From: Zarea fungicola
Lineage: Eukaryota; Ascomycota; Sordariomycetes; Hypocreales; Cordycipitaceae
DNA: 64,000 nt
NCBI GenBank assembly: GCA_900169235.1
Contig: FWCC01000110.1
Coordinates: 119,108-183,107 of the forward strand
Direction: 5' to 3'
Shown here in pieces: positions 1-11,134 of the stretch. The position numbers and the translations under genes are program-made. The notes under the pieces are model-generated. The model was not told the DNA's origin, did not search any database, and saw only the letters and a program-made list of their open reading frames with translations. Each line of letters begins with the position of its first letter. Position 1 is the stretch's first letter.

Positions 1-109
1 GTTCGAGAGGTTTGTTTACCTTTCTCCCTTCCTTTCTTTTCCTCCTTGTGTCTCTCTCTATTTACTTTTTACTTTGATCTTTAAAAATGCTAAGGTGTAA
101 ATGGCACAG

Positions 110-442
110 AACGTCTTTTCAACGCTCCTCACCCTCGCGGCTGACGAGCCGCTCATGCAAGCTACGCAACAGCAGCAACATGGAGCAGATACAAGTAGCG
201 CAGGGTCGGCGAGGACAACAACGGCGCTGGAGAGGGAGCATGCCGTGTTGGTGCTCGGACAGGCGCACGCGGCCGAGCAGGTTGTTTCGCTGCGGCGGCT
301 AGATACCGGTGCGGCAGCAGATGTGAGTGGCGTGATGCGGATTATGACGAGAGGGGAGAATGGTGATGAGGATGACGGGGAGGAGTTGTTGTATCATGTG
401 TCTGGGGATGGGAGCGTGCGTGTATTTGAACGAGGTGCGTGA
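110..442 (+). CDS. Probable Elongator complex subunit 6 (Elp6), 3'-terminal exon only
   Basis: Partial gene: the 5' part lies left of the window. The first ~109 bases look like an intron (pyrimidine-rich, TGCTAAG branch-like element, acceptor CACAG at 105-109). The frame then runs to a TGA at 440-442. An in-frame ATG at 101 exists but lies inside the presumed intron end. The C-terminal pattern (TLAADEPL, then LEREHA, then SLRRLDTG, DVSGVMRI, ending LLYHVSGDGSVRVFERG) matches my memory of the C-terminus of fungal Elp6, a RecA-fold ATPase-like subunit of the Elp4-5-6 ring of Elongator, which acts in wobble-uridine modification of tRNA. Seen: the frame and motif order. Inferred: the family, from memory and without an alignment. 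It could also be an unrelated conserved fungal protein. A splice out of this exon (donor 435, acceptor 561) into an open downstream frame is possible but would replace a plausible C-terminus. Confidence 0.5.
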   Translation, partial: NVFSTLLTLAADEPLMQATQQQQHGADTSSAGSARTTTALEREHAVLVLGQAHAAEQVVSLRRLDTGAAADVSGVMRIMTRGENGDEDDGEELLYHVSGDGSVRVFERGA

Positions 443-1354
443 GGGGAAGAAACGACTGACGATAAATGAACTCATCATTAATTGGGACTTTAAATTACTA
501 TTTTTCCCTCTCCTGCTTTGCATATCAAGCATCTTTAACTTCAAAAAATGTGCATGGGCAGGCCTACAGTACCAAGGGACAATGACATGCATAGGTATCC
601 TGGATGCGAAGATGAGAAAACATGGCAACGATGACGCTATTGTCGCAGGATTTCCAGCCAAGATGAGACGGCCAGATTATAGTTCAGTATTCTGCCAGAT
701 GGAAGTATACTCACAATATCATGACGGATCCAGAGAAAATGTAGTTGTTTTAGTAAAATGTGCCTTGTTTTTATATTGCTCCTTCCCTTCTCATGCCAAT
801 CCCGCGCTTTCGCGATGCAAAAACCAAAGGCAAAAAAAAAGCCAACTCCAGTGTTCTTTTACAAACCAACAAGACCTCAACCTGTGAAAGAGTCTTGGTC
901 GACGTCCCTCCTCAACTCCTGCTTCGCACTCACCCAACGTAGGATTGGCCTTCTCAACAACCAGCACCAATCCTCGTCCTATTCCTCCCATTGTGTTGAT
1001 TCGTCCATTTGTCGCCAGAGAAGAGAAAGAAAAAAACGACCAGAGGTGACTTTAACCAGAAAATTCAAATTCAACAAATGAAAACGATGGGGTTGGGAAA
1101 ATTTTGGTTCTTTTGTTTTGTTTTTTATGCTCCGAGAAATAAAAAAATAAAAAACAAAACCCCCCTCCGCATGAGCCTTTTCAAGAAATCGAGAGCCTTT
1201 CCATTTTAAAACTCCCAAAATTCCATGCTTATAACCGCATCGTCTCAAAAGGTCGTAATTATTGTTTTTTTGTTTCAAAAGGTTTAGTCGGGTCTGGTTT
1301 TTCATCTTCACATTTCTTCAATTCTTTTATTTAGTAGAAAAGAAAGAAAATGCT
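443..1354. other. Intergenic, between two 3' ends
   Basis: This 0.9 kb separates the end of the Elp6-like gene (+) from the end of the eL37 gene (-). It is AT-rich with several A and T runs (around 830, 1030 and 1140), as expected for two converging 3' UTRs. I see no credible coding sequence or RNA gene. Confidence 0.6.
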
Positions 1355-2327
1355 TTACTCCTTGGAGGTGCCGCTGCCGCGGGCACCCTTGGGCTGACCA
1401 GTCTGGAAACCGTTCTTGAAGCGGCGGGAAACGTCCTTGAGGTAACGCGTGCGGCCGGTGCCAACAGTCTTTCTGCGCTTGGCCTTGTCAGACCAGTTGT
1501 CTAAACGGATATCAAGTTAGTGGATGCTTTCATGCCAAAGCGGATTCTTCAAGTGAAACGTACACTTGCGGATCTTGGCAGAGGGGTATCCGCAGGAAGC
1601 GCACTCCTTCTTCTGGGCAGAGAGAGAGCGGCGGCCTGTGAAAGTCATGTCAGTTTATAAGATCAAGACTTCAAGTGAAGAAGCTTGGCTTCGCCGAGAC
1701 GTTGCACATCGATTCATTAGGTGAGTGCGCGGGGTCGTCGTCTCATCAGGGTCAAGCCTTCGCTGTTGATTGCCGGTGTTCGCATTCATTATTGTTTGTC
1801 GACGTCCATTATGCTCCTCTCCCATAAAATCTCAAGTTGATATCGCATGCTTGAAAACACGGCTTGACCCAAATAGCTTCGTAACCCGCGTACATCCCTT
1901 ATTGAATTCCAAATGTGCTTCTCGGCAAAATCCAGTAAACGTGAGGGGAAAACTAACCGCATCGTCGGCACAGAACGTGCGACTTGTTGTGGCGTTTACC
2001 GAAACTGGAGGTACCCTTGGCTAAGACAAACAGTCAGTTTCATGCAAGCGCGTTTTGATCCCGTATCCAAAGGCAAGGCATTGAGCAAAAATTGACGAGA
2101 GATTCTGCACTCCGTGGAATTCACATTCTCATTCGTTTCGCAAAGTCGGAGACACCCTGTGATTCCTCTGTTGCCTTTTTCGGCCATCATTTGTCCATCA
2201 CTTCGAACGGGTAGAGGGATCGCATTGTCGGCGTGCGCAAGAAATAAACTCTCGTCGTATTGTTTGCTCAATGAATCACCAATGTTTCCGGCGTCATGAT
2301 TCTTTATTCGGGCAGTAACGTACTCAT
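1355..2327 (-). CDS. RPL37: 60S ribosomal protein eL37
   Basis: Minus-strand gene in four exons: 2327-2324, 2020-1958, 1635-1564 and 1500-1355 (285 nt, 94 aa). The joins give an uninterrupted eL37: it begins [16 protein letters not shown], continues with [27 protein letters not shown] and [17 protein letters not shown], and ends [12 protein letters not shown]. The zinc ribbon cysteines are present as two CxxC pairs (LCRRC and CASC). The protein binds rRNA in the large subunit near the exit tunnel. Exon 1 is only four bases (ATG plus A), so intron 1 (303 bp) interrupts the second codon. Intron 2 is also long (322 bp); intron 3 is 63 bp. All donors are GTACGT or GTTAGT and the acceptors are TAG or CAG. 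Long early introns are usual for ribosomal protein genes in ascomycetes. The start context CCGCCAAGATGA is strong. Confidence 0.93.
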
Positions 2328-2995
2328 CTTGGCGGTATTGCTGTGGTCGTTAGTTGGATGAATGAAACCAGACTGCAAATTTGGGTCGAGAGGGTAGGGC
2401 AAAAGGGCACCAAGAGTGAGCCAGGGCTTTTTTTCGGTGGACAGATGGGAGGGAAAAGTGGATATCGCTTGCCCACAAAACAGCAAATTGCGACTGCGGG
2501 GCCTCTCAAGTAGGCGAGCCCTAACTCTTTCCCAGCCTGCGAGACAGCTTTGTACTCATATACTCACGTGATCTGGCCCCGGTAATGCTTGCACGTACTA
2601 GTCCCAGTTGAGAGTACTAGTTGAACTCCAGTTTCGGTAGATACGGAAATATACAGGCGATGAGATGGATGGTTGATACTCTCGCTACAATGGCAAATGC
2701 TTACTTGACAAATTTGAATTCAAACATAACTCATTAGGTATCTCCAAATGCAACACTAACCCAGAAATAAAGTCGGGAAGAAATACCACAAGCCAAACAA
2801 TAGACGCCAATGCTCCCACCCTAGCTATACAATGAAAATGCCCACGCTCGTCATAGAAACCAGAAATTTTGCCGTCCCAAATTCGCTGCCCGTAATATAT
2901 ATAAATACGTCTACACACAGAAGCATGCAAATACAGGTTTAGTCCAAAAGTCGTAAAAATGTGTAAATGTGTGTAAAGGTTGACCGTTGACTGCC
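2328..2995. other. eL37 promoter and 3' flank of the OPT transporter gene
   Basis: This 668 bp contains the upstream region of the minus-strand eL37 gene (nearest 2328) and the 3' flank of the OPT gene. Short open frames overlapping on both strands have no recognisable product. No clear TATA box was seen. Confidence 0.5.
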
Positions 2996-5389
2996 TCATC
3001 GCCAATCGCTGGGTCCAAAGCCGCCTGCTGGCGGTGCCATGGAAATGGCAGTGCCGTTGTGGTCGAGGGTATGCAGCGCGCCTTGGTTCCCCCACCATTG
3101 CGGTGCGGCCGCTTTCGTCATGTACAGCGTAAAGAAGATGACGAGCGTGCATACGACAAGACCGCAGTCGAGGGCTGCCGAGGTGATGTAGTTGTACTGG
3201 AGCCACCAGCCAGTATAGCGGCGCTTGATGAAGAAATTGAAAACGATACCAACAACACCCCAGCAGAGGTAAATGTAGACGGAAGCGGGGGGGATCTGGC
3301 CGGAACCTCCGTAGATGAGCGGAGTGCTAATGTAGCGCCAGAAGGACTTGGGCCAGCGGCGGGCAATAAGCCAGGTGATGACGGGGGTAACGGCGCCCGC
3401 GAGCCAGAACCACTGCAGCGAGGAGTAGATGGCACCACTGCTGAAGATGCGCGCGGGGCCAATGGCACCCCAGACGACAGAGGCAGTATAGAAGACGCGA
3501 CCGCCGGGGCAAGAGTAGCGGTCCTTTTGATCCGGCGAGCAGACGTCAGGGATGTGGTCGAGGGCCCAGTTCATGATGATGATCTGGATAATGGCAGACC
3601 AGATCGAGGCAACCAGTTGTGACGCAAACATAACACGGGGAGGCACCTTCATGTAATGACCGAGCTTGAGATCCTGAGCAAAGTAGAGTGCCTGTGACAT
3701 GGAAATGTAGCCGTAATTCTTAAACATCATCATGGCCAGGGGGCGTCCGGGAACCATGTAGCCAATGATGAATTCCGTCAAGACGTTGAGTCCGAGCTGC
3801 ATATTTGTAATGGCCTGTACAAGACCAATGGGGATGAGCCAGATGATGGGCAGCAGTATGCAAATGACAAAGGCCCAAGCAGGGAAGCCAGTATCCCAGC
3901 CAGCGACGACGCCAAAAGAAAGGGCGAGCATGACAACGAGGAGAGCAGCATACCACCAGTCTTCAGCATCGCGGTACTTTTTCATGAGACGCATGTGGAC
4001 GTCGTCTTCTTGGTGGCGAGCCATCTTAAACTGAGCCCAGATTTCCTGGCCGTGGTAGAGCGCAACGTGGATCAAGACGGCCGAGACGGCGGCAAAGGAG
4101 AGACCGTATGCGAGAGCAAACTGAGTGGGCAGGAACAGCGGCGAGTACTCATGGTAGGCTGTCTCGTTGAACTGGAAGTTGGAGTCAAGAATACGCGAGA
4201 CGTTGTATACCTTGCCCATGTTGTCAAAGGAGTTGCCGGACTGGACGGGGAGGTAGTCGGAGTACCAAGCACCGCTGAAGTGAATGCCGCAGGAGAGAAA
4301 GACGAAGAAGAGCAAGACACCGAGGATTACATTAAAGATGGCGTGGAAAGGCGGGATGAGGGGAGATCCGACATAGCCGCTAATGACAGTCCAATCAAAG
4401 GAGATTGGCATGAGGCCATAACCGTGCGCGGCGCCAAAAACCTTGTTGATGACGACGTTGTTGGGCGCAATCCAGCAGACCCAGGTGAAGTAGGAAAGTC
4501 CCTGAAAGATCCAGCCTGGGAACCAGTACCAGACAAAGGCGCCGGCACCAATGATGAGGAAGAGGCGATAGCGTCCAATGGACCATCCGTTTGTCTTTGA
4601 CGGGTCAGAAGGCGAATGGTCGTGCAGACTGTAAAACAAGGCGCAGTTGACGAGATCGGCAGGCCAAATCATGGCAGCGGGCCAGACAAGGAAGCGACGG
4701 GCGAGGCCAGCGAGGCCATAGCCGGTGCAGAGCGTGGTGATGCCAAAAAGCATCTGGAATGCCCAGCCAAACTGCTGCTTGTAAAAGATGCGCTGGGTCA
4801 GGAGGACATCGGTGGCATACAGGACGCCACCACCATAGGCGGCATTTGACATGGCCACAATAACGACGTGCTCCTTGAAGTTGAACTTGCCGGGTCGCAG
4901 ATTAAACTTGAGGCCAAAGACGTTCCAGACACGATCTGGCATGATGAGATCCCAGCCGAGACCGATGGGATACGCGATGAGCTGAATGACATAGGTGTTG
5001 ACGGTAATGGTGGGATCTCGGAGGGAGAAGAGCATGTTGATGCCAGAGCCTAGAGTGCAGAGGACCAGGCCGATGACCCAGGCGCGGACCGTGTTGGCGG
5101 GAATGTCGACGTCGTAGTTGCGGACGACGGCGCGGACCTCGGGGTACGGGCTGTTGTCCTCCATGAGGGCATGCTCAATTTCGATGCCCTTTTCGGCATT
5201 GCAGGTGGCAATGGCGGCGTCCAAATCGTTGAGCTCGTCGATGGGGAAGTTGGGATCAAACTTGTGCATCTTTTCGAACTCGTGGAGATGCTTGAGCTGC
5301 TCCATGCCAGCGACGTCGAGATCAGCAGAGTAGGTAATGGGGGTGATTTCCTCGGCCTCGCCGCGCTTTCGAAAGATTTTGGGCACCAT
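2996..5389 (-). CDS. OPT-family oligopeptide transporter (Isp4-like)
   Basis: Single-exon gene of 797 aa from the ATG at 5389. The frame stays open to 5416 without an earlier ATG, so this is the natural start unless an upstream exon exists (an ACGTAG-like acceptor sits just before). Proton-coupled uptake of small peptides or glutathione-like substrates at the plasma membrane is the known family role. Visible signs: a soluble acidic N-terminus of about 110 residues, then about 14-16 hydrophobic segments. Family landmarks are YPIGLGWDLIMP, the MKVPPRVMFASQ segment (matching the K-[IV]-P-P-R signature), FNLRPGKFNFKEH early in the membrane domain and a C-terminal tail after the last helix. Length matches fungal OPT proteins (about 750-900 aa). 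No frameshift or missing block was seen. Which peptides it carries cannot be read from sequence. Confidence 0.92.
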   Translation of the reverse strand: MVPKIFRKRGEAEEITPITYSADLDVAGMEQLKHLHEFEKMHKFDPNFPIDELNDLDAAIATCNAEKGIEIEHALMEDNSPYPEVRAVVRNYDVDIPANTVRAWVIGLVLCTLGSGINMLFSLRDPTITVNTYVIQLIAYPIGLGWDLIMPDRVWNVFGLKFNLRPGKFNFKEHVVIVAMSNAAYGGGVLYATDVLLTQRIFYKQQFGWAFQMLFGITTLCTGYGLAGLARRFLVWPAAMIWPADLVNCALFYSLHDHSPSDPSKTNGWSIGRYRLFLIIGAGAFVWYWFPGWIFQGLSYFTWVCWIAPNNVVINKVFGAAHGYGLMPISFDWTVISGYVGSPLIPPFHAIFNVILGVLLFFVFLSCGIHFSGAWYSDYLPVQSGNSFDNMGKVYNVSRILDSNFQFNETAYHEYSPLFLPTQFALAYGLSFAAVSAVLIHVALYHGQEIWAQFKMARHQEDDVHMRLMKKYRDAEDWWYAALLVVMLALSFGVVAGWDTGFPAWAFVICILLPIIWLIPIGLVQAITNMQLGLNVLTEFIIGYMVPGRPLAMMMFKNYGYISMSQALYFAQDLKLGHYMKVPPRVMFASQLVASIWSAIIQIIIMNWALDHIPDVCSPDQKDRYSCPGGRVFYTASVVWGAIGPARIFSSGAIYSSLQWFWLAGAVTPVITWLIARRWPKSFWRYISTPLIYGGSGQIPPASVYIYLCWGVVGIVFNFFIKRRYTGWWLQYNYITSAALDCGLVVCTLVIFFTLYMTKAAAPQWWGNQGALHTLDHNGTAISMAPPAGGFGPSDWR

Positions 5390-7312
5390 GATGACGGGAG
5401 GATATGCAGCCAACAAGGCTACGAAATTCGTAAATGATTCTTTTTGATGCGAAATTTTAGGGATTTTTGATGGATGTACTCGATCCCTTTATTCGTCGGT
5501 CGGTTCGTTCTCCAGGCCGTTTTGGAGGGTTTTGGTTTCGCGGGGAAGCCGAGTGGGCCAACGGCTTGGCCGTCAAAGGGGATGGATTTTTTTGTAGAAA
5601 ATAAGAAACGGAAAATCGACCGACACAAGAGAGAATATTTCCAGTGAGGAATATCGTCTCTGGGACTAGGGGCGTGAATACCGTCCTGGATCCCTCGATT
5701 TCGCCGCTGCAGACTGTAGATGGGAACGAGGAAAGGTCTGGTGCGCAGGTGGACGGCGGCGGGCTGAAGTGGGAGGGGGCGACGCCTGAGATGGGAAACT
5801 ACTGTGGTAATACTGGGGAGAGCGGAGAGCCGGGGTGTTGGAGCATGCGGCATGGGGACAATTGGCGACATTTTGGGTGGGCGATTGCACTGAACGTCGG
5901 AGCAGATTAGGGCATTCAGGGGAGGGGGCAGGCTGTCGAGCACCTGGAAGACTGCTGTCCGCCCTTTCTGGTGTTGCTTGGCTGAACCGCGCTGGGGCTG
6001 ACAGGGCGGACGGGCCAAGGGAGCCACTTTTCAGTTGCCGTTTGACCAATATAATCGTGTGAAATGAGTGTGGAGCTGCCTTGGAGCCTGCCTATCTTGG
6101 TACATGGTACAGTGCCTACAGGGGTCGAGGGCTTAAAGATCCGTGCCGATAGCGCTCTAAGCACAGTGACGGGACCGCTACAGCCGCTGCCGGCCGATTT
6201 ATTTCAACCCTTTCAGCGCCCTTCATTTGTACCTGCGGCGCTGTCTGCCATATCTGTGCGGCGTATGGTGTACAAGTACAGTGGCTTTTGCCTGCTGCAC
6301 AGTGGCGTCGCCGCTAAAATACGCCATCATGGCCACCAGAATCGGAAGAATAACTCCCTCTCCGCAGGCTTCAGGTTTTACTTTACTTTGGCGGACATTC
6401 CAGAAGCGTGCGACGACAATTTGTTCCAAAAGCGCCACCAACTTGCCTGGCCCTTGCTTGGCCTCGTTTTTTGGCAGCAGATTGCCAACCCGCTCGATAA
6501 CCTGCAGACTTCTCGTTGGACCGTCTTCGTGGTGTGGTAGGGGTTGCCCAGCCCAGCCCAGGCCGCCCCCATACCCATGGTGCTATCTTGTCGAGTGGCG
6601 GCGCTTGTGCAAATTTGACTGCGCTATTCAATGTACAGTATCTTTTTTTCCCAAGCCCATGGCCTTTTTATGTATGTAAATCTTTAATCGTTATTTTCAT
6701 CTTCAACTCTTGTTCTCAATGGCTTGTATATTGAGTCTTGCTGTGGTCGTGCCCTTCAGTCTGTTTCAGGTATCCAAGTCCCGACCTGCCTAACTGAGAA
6801 TAGCTGCAAAGAGGGCTTTTTGCATCGTACACCACCACGGCAAGCCACAAATCACATTCACCACACCAACAGTTTGCTAGAAACTGAGGGACTTCTGTGC
6901 CACAGGCACTTTGTCCTTTCATGCCTACCTAATAACTGTCATACCAGTAAACGTTGTGGTTGCTTTGCATGTGTCAAGCACAACCAGTTCTCGAAGTAGT
7001 TATTGTCTGGCCCAGCCAGTGTACTCCCTCGATACACATCCAGTTACCCTGTCAAACACTCCAGCTCCTTCAATACTTGAGTTCAGATTGGCAGGTCTTT
7101 TCTCTTTTTTTCTTTCGTTCATTGCCGGCGATGTGATTGTCATCTTACATAGGCCTCCATCCAAATCGATCGGCATACGCACGATTGCTCCACGCCTCCA
7201 TCTTCTGCCCAATTTCAATACTTCATTAAAGCAAGCTATTAACAGCTTCATGCTATTATTTCCTCAATCTAACTTTTTATGATGTGTCTGTTTTCTCATG
7301 CCCTTTAACCAC
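5390..7312. other. Intergenic; OPT upstream region and 3' flank of the GST-like gene
   Basis: 1.9 kb with no credible gene. Short open frames of 60-200 codons occur in every frame, but none has a recognisable motif or consistent codon use. The segment nearest 5390-5650 is the presumed 5' UTR and promoter of the minus-strand OPT gene. GTAC-rich inverted elements occur near 6101-6113 and 6270-6290. Confidence 0.5.
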
Positions 7313-8331
7313 TTACTTAGGATCCAAATCTGCTGCAGGCCCCATTGATGCGCTATATACCGTCGAGCGGCCGTGCGTCACACTTTTCCATTCTTCTGAT
7401 TGCTGCACTGCAGTCGCATATTCTTGGACCGATAAAGGTAACAGCTCCAAGCGTTTGTTGTCCAGCAGACGGATCCCGAGCGCCGCGGCATATCCATCCA
7501 GAATGGTCGGTTGCTGTCCGAATATCCAACGCGACCCGGCAGATTTGTGCTTGCCAATGATGCCTCCCAGCTCTTCCATGAATTCAGCAACGTGAGCCTC
7601 TACCTGTGAAATGTGCTCGCTTTCTATCGTTCTGCAATGCAGTGTGTCGTGGCTGGTTGTTGTGCATTGTTAGTTTCACTTTGTATCTTGGGACAAAAAC
7701 ATCGGCCAGGCTCGCCATGCAAAACCAAAGCAAGACAAAAACTCACAATACGCTTTTAATTTCCAACGCTCGGCGGTGCTTCTCTGTAATGTTTCCACGC
7801 TCCAGCATCGCCGCTGCTACGTTTGTTATTCCGTTGGCCGCGGCTTCAGGCGGGATATTCAGCGCTTTGAAATGAAAGCTGTATAGCTTCTCCATCAATC
7901 CTTCAATCACGTTCTTGTGCGCCGCTGGAACCAGCTCCGGCTGCTTCTCGCACAGCCATTCGGCGATTTTTTGACTGTCGCTCAGTGCAGCGGGTAGCAA
8001 TGGCGATGTCAATGACGGCACCTAGATGGGACGCAGTTGTTAATAAAGCTTTAAATGACATATCCCTGCCATCCAGCACTCGACATCGCCCGCCATGATA
8101 ACAGCCACGTACCTGCCCTCTGGAATTCACTGTTGTGAGGTATTCCTCTGAGAGATTGTCATGCACATGAAGATTAACAAACTTCAACTCGACGCGAGGT
8201 GCATTGTCACTATTCAACTGTTTCCCAAGCTTGAGGGCGAATCGCGCCATGATGGAATAGAGCGAAAATGGGAAGTAATGAAGCGTGTATTCAGCGCCGC
8301 CGTGTTCGAGGGAACCATGTTCGCCAGCCAT
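7313..8331 (-). CDS. Glutathione S-transferase-like protein
   Basis: Three exons on the minus strand: 8331-8113, 8021-7752 and 7603-7313 (780 nt, 259 aa), all joined in phase 0. Introns are 91 and 148 bp, with donors GTACGT and GTATTG (the second is weaker) and acceptors TAG and CAG. The N-terminal ~95 residues read as the thioredoxin-fold GST domain (YTLHYFPFSLYSIMARFAL, then NSRGQVPSL before the conserved proline-containing turn, then ALSDSQKIAEWL). The remainder is the helical C-terminal domain, including a WIFGQQPTILDGYAAAL segment typical of the GST C-terminal core where Asp caps a helix. Such proteins conjugate glutathione to electrophiles or act as glutathione-dependent reductases in the cytosol. 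The catalytic residue is not obvious: Ser or Tyr in the FSLYS segment are candidates. Substrate unknown. Confidence 0.8.
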
Positions 8332-11134
8332 CGTCCAGGACGTGTTAAAGGGCAGTCGTGGATTCCAGATGAGATGGAATATTTTGGCTCGTATTCCGAA
8401 TTTGGTTTCCTTTCAAATCACACAATTGAGCGTGTCCGGTATTTTGTATGTGTGAAGCTTTCACTGATGCATGTATCCAATCTCTCAACCTTCTCAATTT
8501 CTCCCTTACTTCTTAGATGGTTGAGGACAAAGCCAAATCAGTGTTTTGCTTTTTGATAAGCTATAGTTCCTCGGCCTGTTGCAAGAAACAGGCTGCCATC
8601 GGAGCAATCACCGCGGGGACCAATCCAAACTTAGTCCCGCAGTGTGGAGGGTGAATGGTACGAGACAAGACACGGCGACGCCGCTAGTTCGATCGAGTTT
8701 CCGGGTTTTCTAACCCATGGCACGGGCGAGTGATTAATTTTTGCAACCTTCCCTAATTCGCAACAGTAAACAAATTCTATTCTTGGGACTGTCCCTCTCC
8801 CTGTGTACATATGTCCCATTTCGACACGGTTTCACTACTCCCGTCTCGTATTCCACTCCATTATTTGCTTGAGTAGAATGCTATTAAAATGGTCATGTTC
8901 ACAGCTGAGAGCCAAACAAGTGTATTAATTTTGGAAAAAACATTTTACAAGGTCAATTCTTCAACTCCGAGAATTCTATCATCCTACTGACTGTCTTTTT
9001 TATCAACGAAATAGTTATTAGAGCTTTGCAAGTTGTGCTAGTATAGGTTAAGCCAAGGAAAAGCTTGGTAGTTGACGCGTCAATGGTAGGTAGACTAACT
9101 CTCAGCTGTTCTGGGTTGCCATTATATATTTTATTCATCTTCCTGAAACCGGAAAATGATCAGAAGAAAAAAAAAAAATTTATAATTTTTTTTTAAAAAA
9201 GAAAATCTCGCCTTTCAACCTTACTGATCGACATCTCGTTGTTAGTGTGCTCTGTACCTACTTTGTTATGCAATGGTACTGTGGAGACTTTGAGATACTT
9301 CACACTCTAACACACTGCTCATTAGTCGTCGGTCTCAACCTGATGAAATCATGGCTCCTCTCGCAACCTCATCCATGCAACAAATGAATACTGCAGTGCA
9401 GAGGTGGTTAAGAGGTGGTTAAATACCCTTTCTCGAGGCGAGTAGAAGGGTTTGTTAATTTTAGCACGAATACAGACGGAGAGTCAGGTGCTGAAGAGTT
9501 CTGCATGCCGCAGCTCGTTGAGACTATTGCGCCTTTATGACCCTGACGGCGTGTCAACTTGGCCACCTGATACAGAGGCTCGTTGTCCTCATACAGTGGT
9601 ATTTATAGATTGATATCTTCTATTACTTTTATTACTGCCATAATTTGACTAAGACTCCTTTGGTATTAGGGGATGCGGACTTTGGAGCCAGGGTGCGAAG
9701 CTCTCCTGCCATCGATTTCATCAAAGTAACTAGTCAATATTGTAGCAGACGAGACTCGTGCTTGAAACCAGAGCATTGGAATTTAACCACTGTTCCAGGG
9801 ACAATCTATCTGCTAATTTCGAGACCACTCTACGCCTTCCATATTTTTCTTTTTTTGATTATGGGTTATCCTGTAGAAGCTGATCCCGCAGCGGAGGCAG
9901 TAAAAACTCGAATTGTAGGCGATTTCGCGATGTCGCCTCGGTGGTTTAATCTCGGCTTGGCAGTTTCATAAGAGACAGTAACAAAAGTGGCATGTAAGAT
10001 CATTAACTCAGAAGTCGGTGCACACGGCGATAAGATGTTGAAAGGGCAAAAATGAGCTCGGAGATCTGTGCGCAATGGCGGGCATTTAAGCTTAAAATAG
10101 TGCATGTTTCAGTGGCTTGTTGACAATTGCGTACTGCCTCCTGGAGCAGGGGTTCCTACTATAAACCGTGCGATTTATTGAATGTGCTTCGGCGAGAATG
10201 AGAAGCTGAAACGAATAGCCACCAAACAGACCAAGGGATTGTTTGACACATCATACGATTTTCCTTTTCGCCAAGGAAAATGCAAAACAACCCTTCTATT
10301 TTGGTTGTAGATACCATTTGCAGGGATATGCCTGCTTTGAAAGTAATTGAAAACCGTGCTAAACTCGTGATGCCAGCTCAATTGTAGCCTCCACCACCCC
10401 CAAGTCGAGAGATACGTAGCTAATACCCCTGGCAAAAGATTGCAATGAATAATTTTGCCGAGTACATCATGGATTGATACTGTGTCACGGCGCAAATTGA
10501 GTTATCCTGGACGGTAGATACTCGATCAGCTGGTGACTGGTTCTGGGACGGGTTTGGCCTCTGAATGCAGTAAACTCTTCCCTTTTCTAGTGCCGCGGTT
10601 ACTCCAAAATTTGGGCCGAGAAGATGATATCTTTCTCAAATCTCAGTCGACTAATCGGTGCCCCGAGTTTGGATGTGCTGGCTTGCTACCCTGGCTAGCG
10701 GAAGTAACCTGTTTTCGAATCAAGCCACGTTCGTCGCACTAGGGCACAGTTGAGATACGTTGAGAATCACCCGTGTAAGCGCTCAAGTATAGCTAGTAGC
10801 CGGCTTTGTTTTACACGCGTCTCGAGGGTTAGATATCTTGAAGCACAACACCAATCAAGACCCTCCGACCGGTCGCGGAGGTCAATGCCCGCGAGGTGCC
10901 TTGAAAGTACAGGCACTTGTTTATCGGGTTGCTTGTAAATTGCTGAAAATAGACTTGTTTAGGATGTACAGCATGTAAGAGAATATAGTTTATAAAGTCG
11001 TCAGATCCTCGTGTATGCGCAGTTAATTTTCTTCTGTTAATCTCATCAATCGAGTCAACCTCCTCCCACATTTGCTGCTTTCTGAACATCCCGTCCATCC
11101 TGTTCGTCAGTTATTGACCTAAAATTATTCTACA
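8332..11134. other. Long AT-rich intergenic region
   Basis: 2.8 kb without a supported gene. It holds an A/T block at about 9163-9203 (a run of A, then TTTATAATTTTTTTTT, then A) that could pair with itself. A direct tandem repeat of the 11-mer GAGGTGGTTAA lies at 9401-9422. Many stop codons occur in all frames. The right end is the upstream region of the carbonic anhydrase gene. Confidence 0.5.
9401..9422. repeat. Tandem 11-bp repeat (two copies)
   Basis: The unit GAGGTGGTTAA occurs twice back to back in noncoding DNA. It is too short and isolated to suggest a function. Confidence 0.6.

Noticed and set aside
360..887. 175-codon frame downstream of the Elp6-like exon
   Set aside because: It could be reached only by an extra splice at 435/561 and lacks motifs. 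The exon ending at 442 already gives a plausible C-terminus.
1636..1957. Possible box C/D snoRNA in eL37 intron 2
   Set aside because: A CTGATGA word and a CTGA word are present on the minus strand, but their spacing is over 100 nt, no terminal stem is visible and no guide was recognised.
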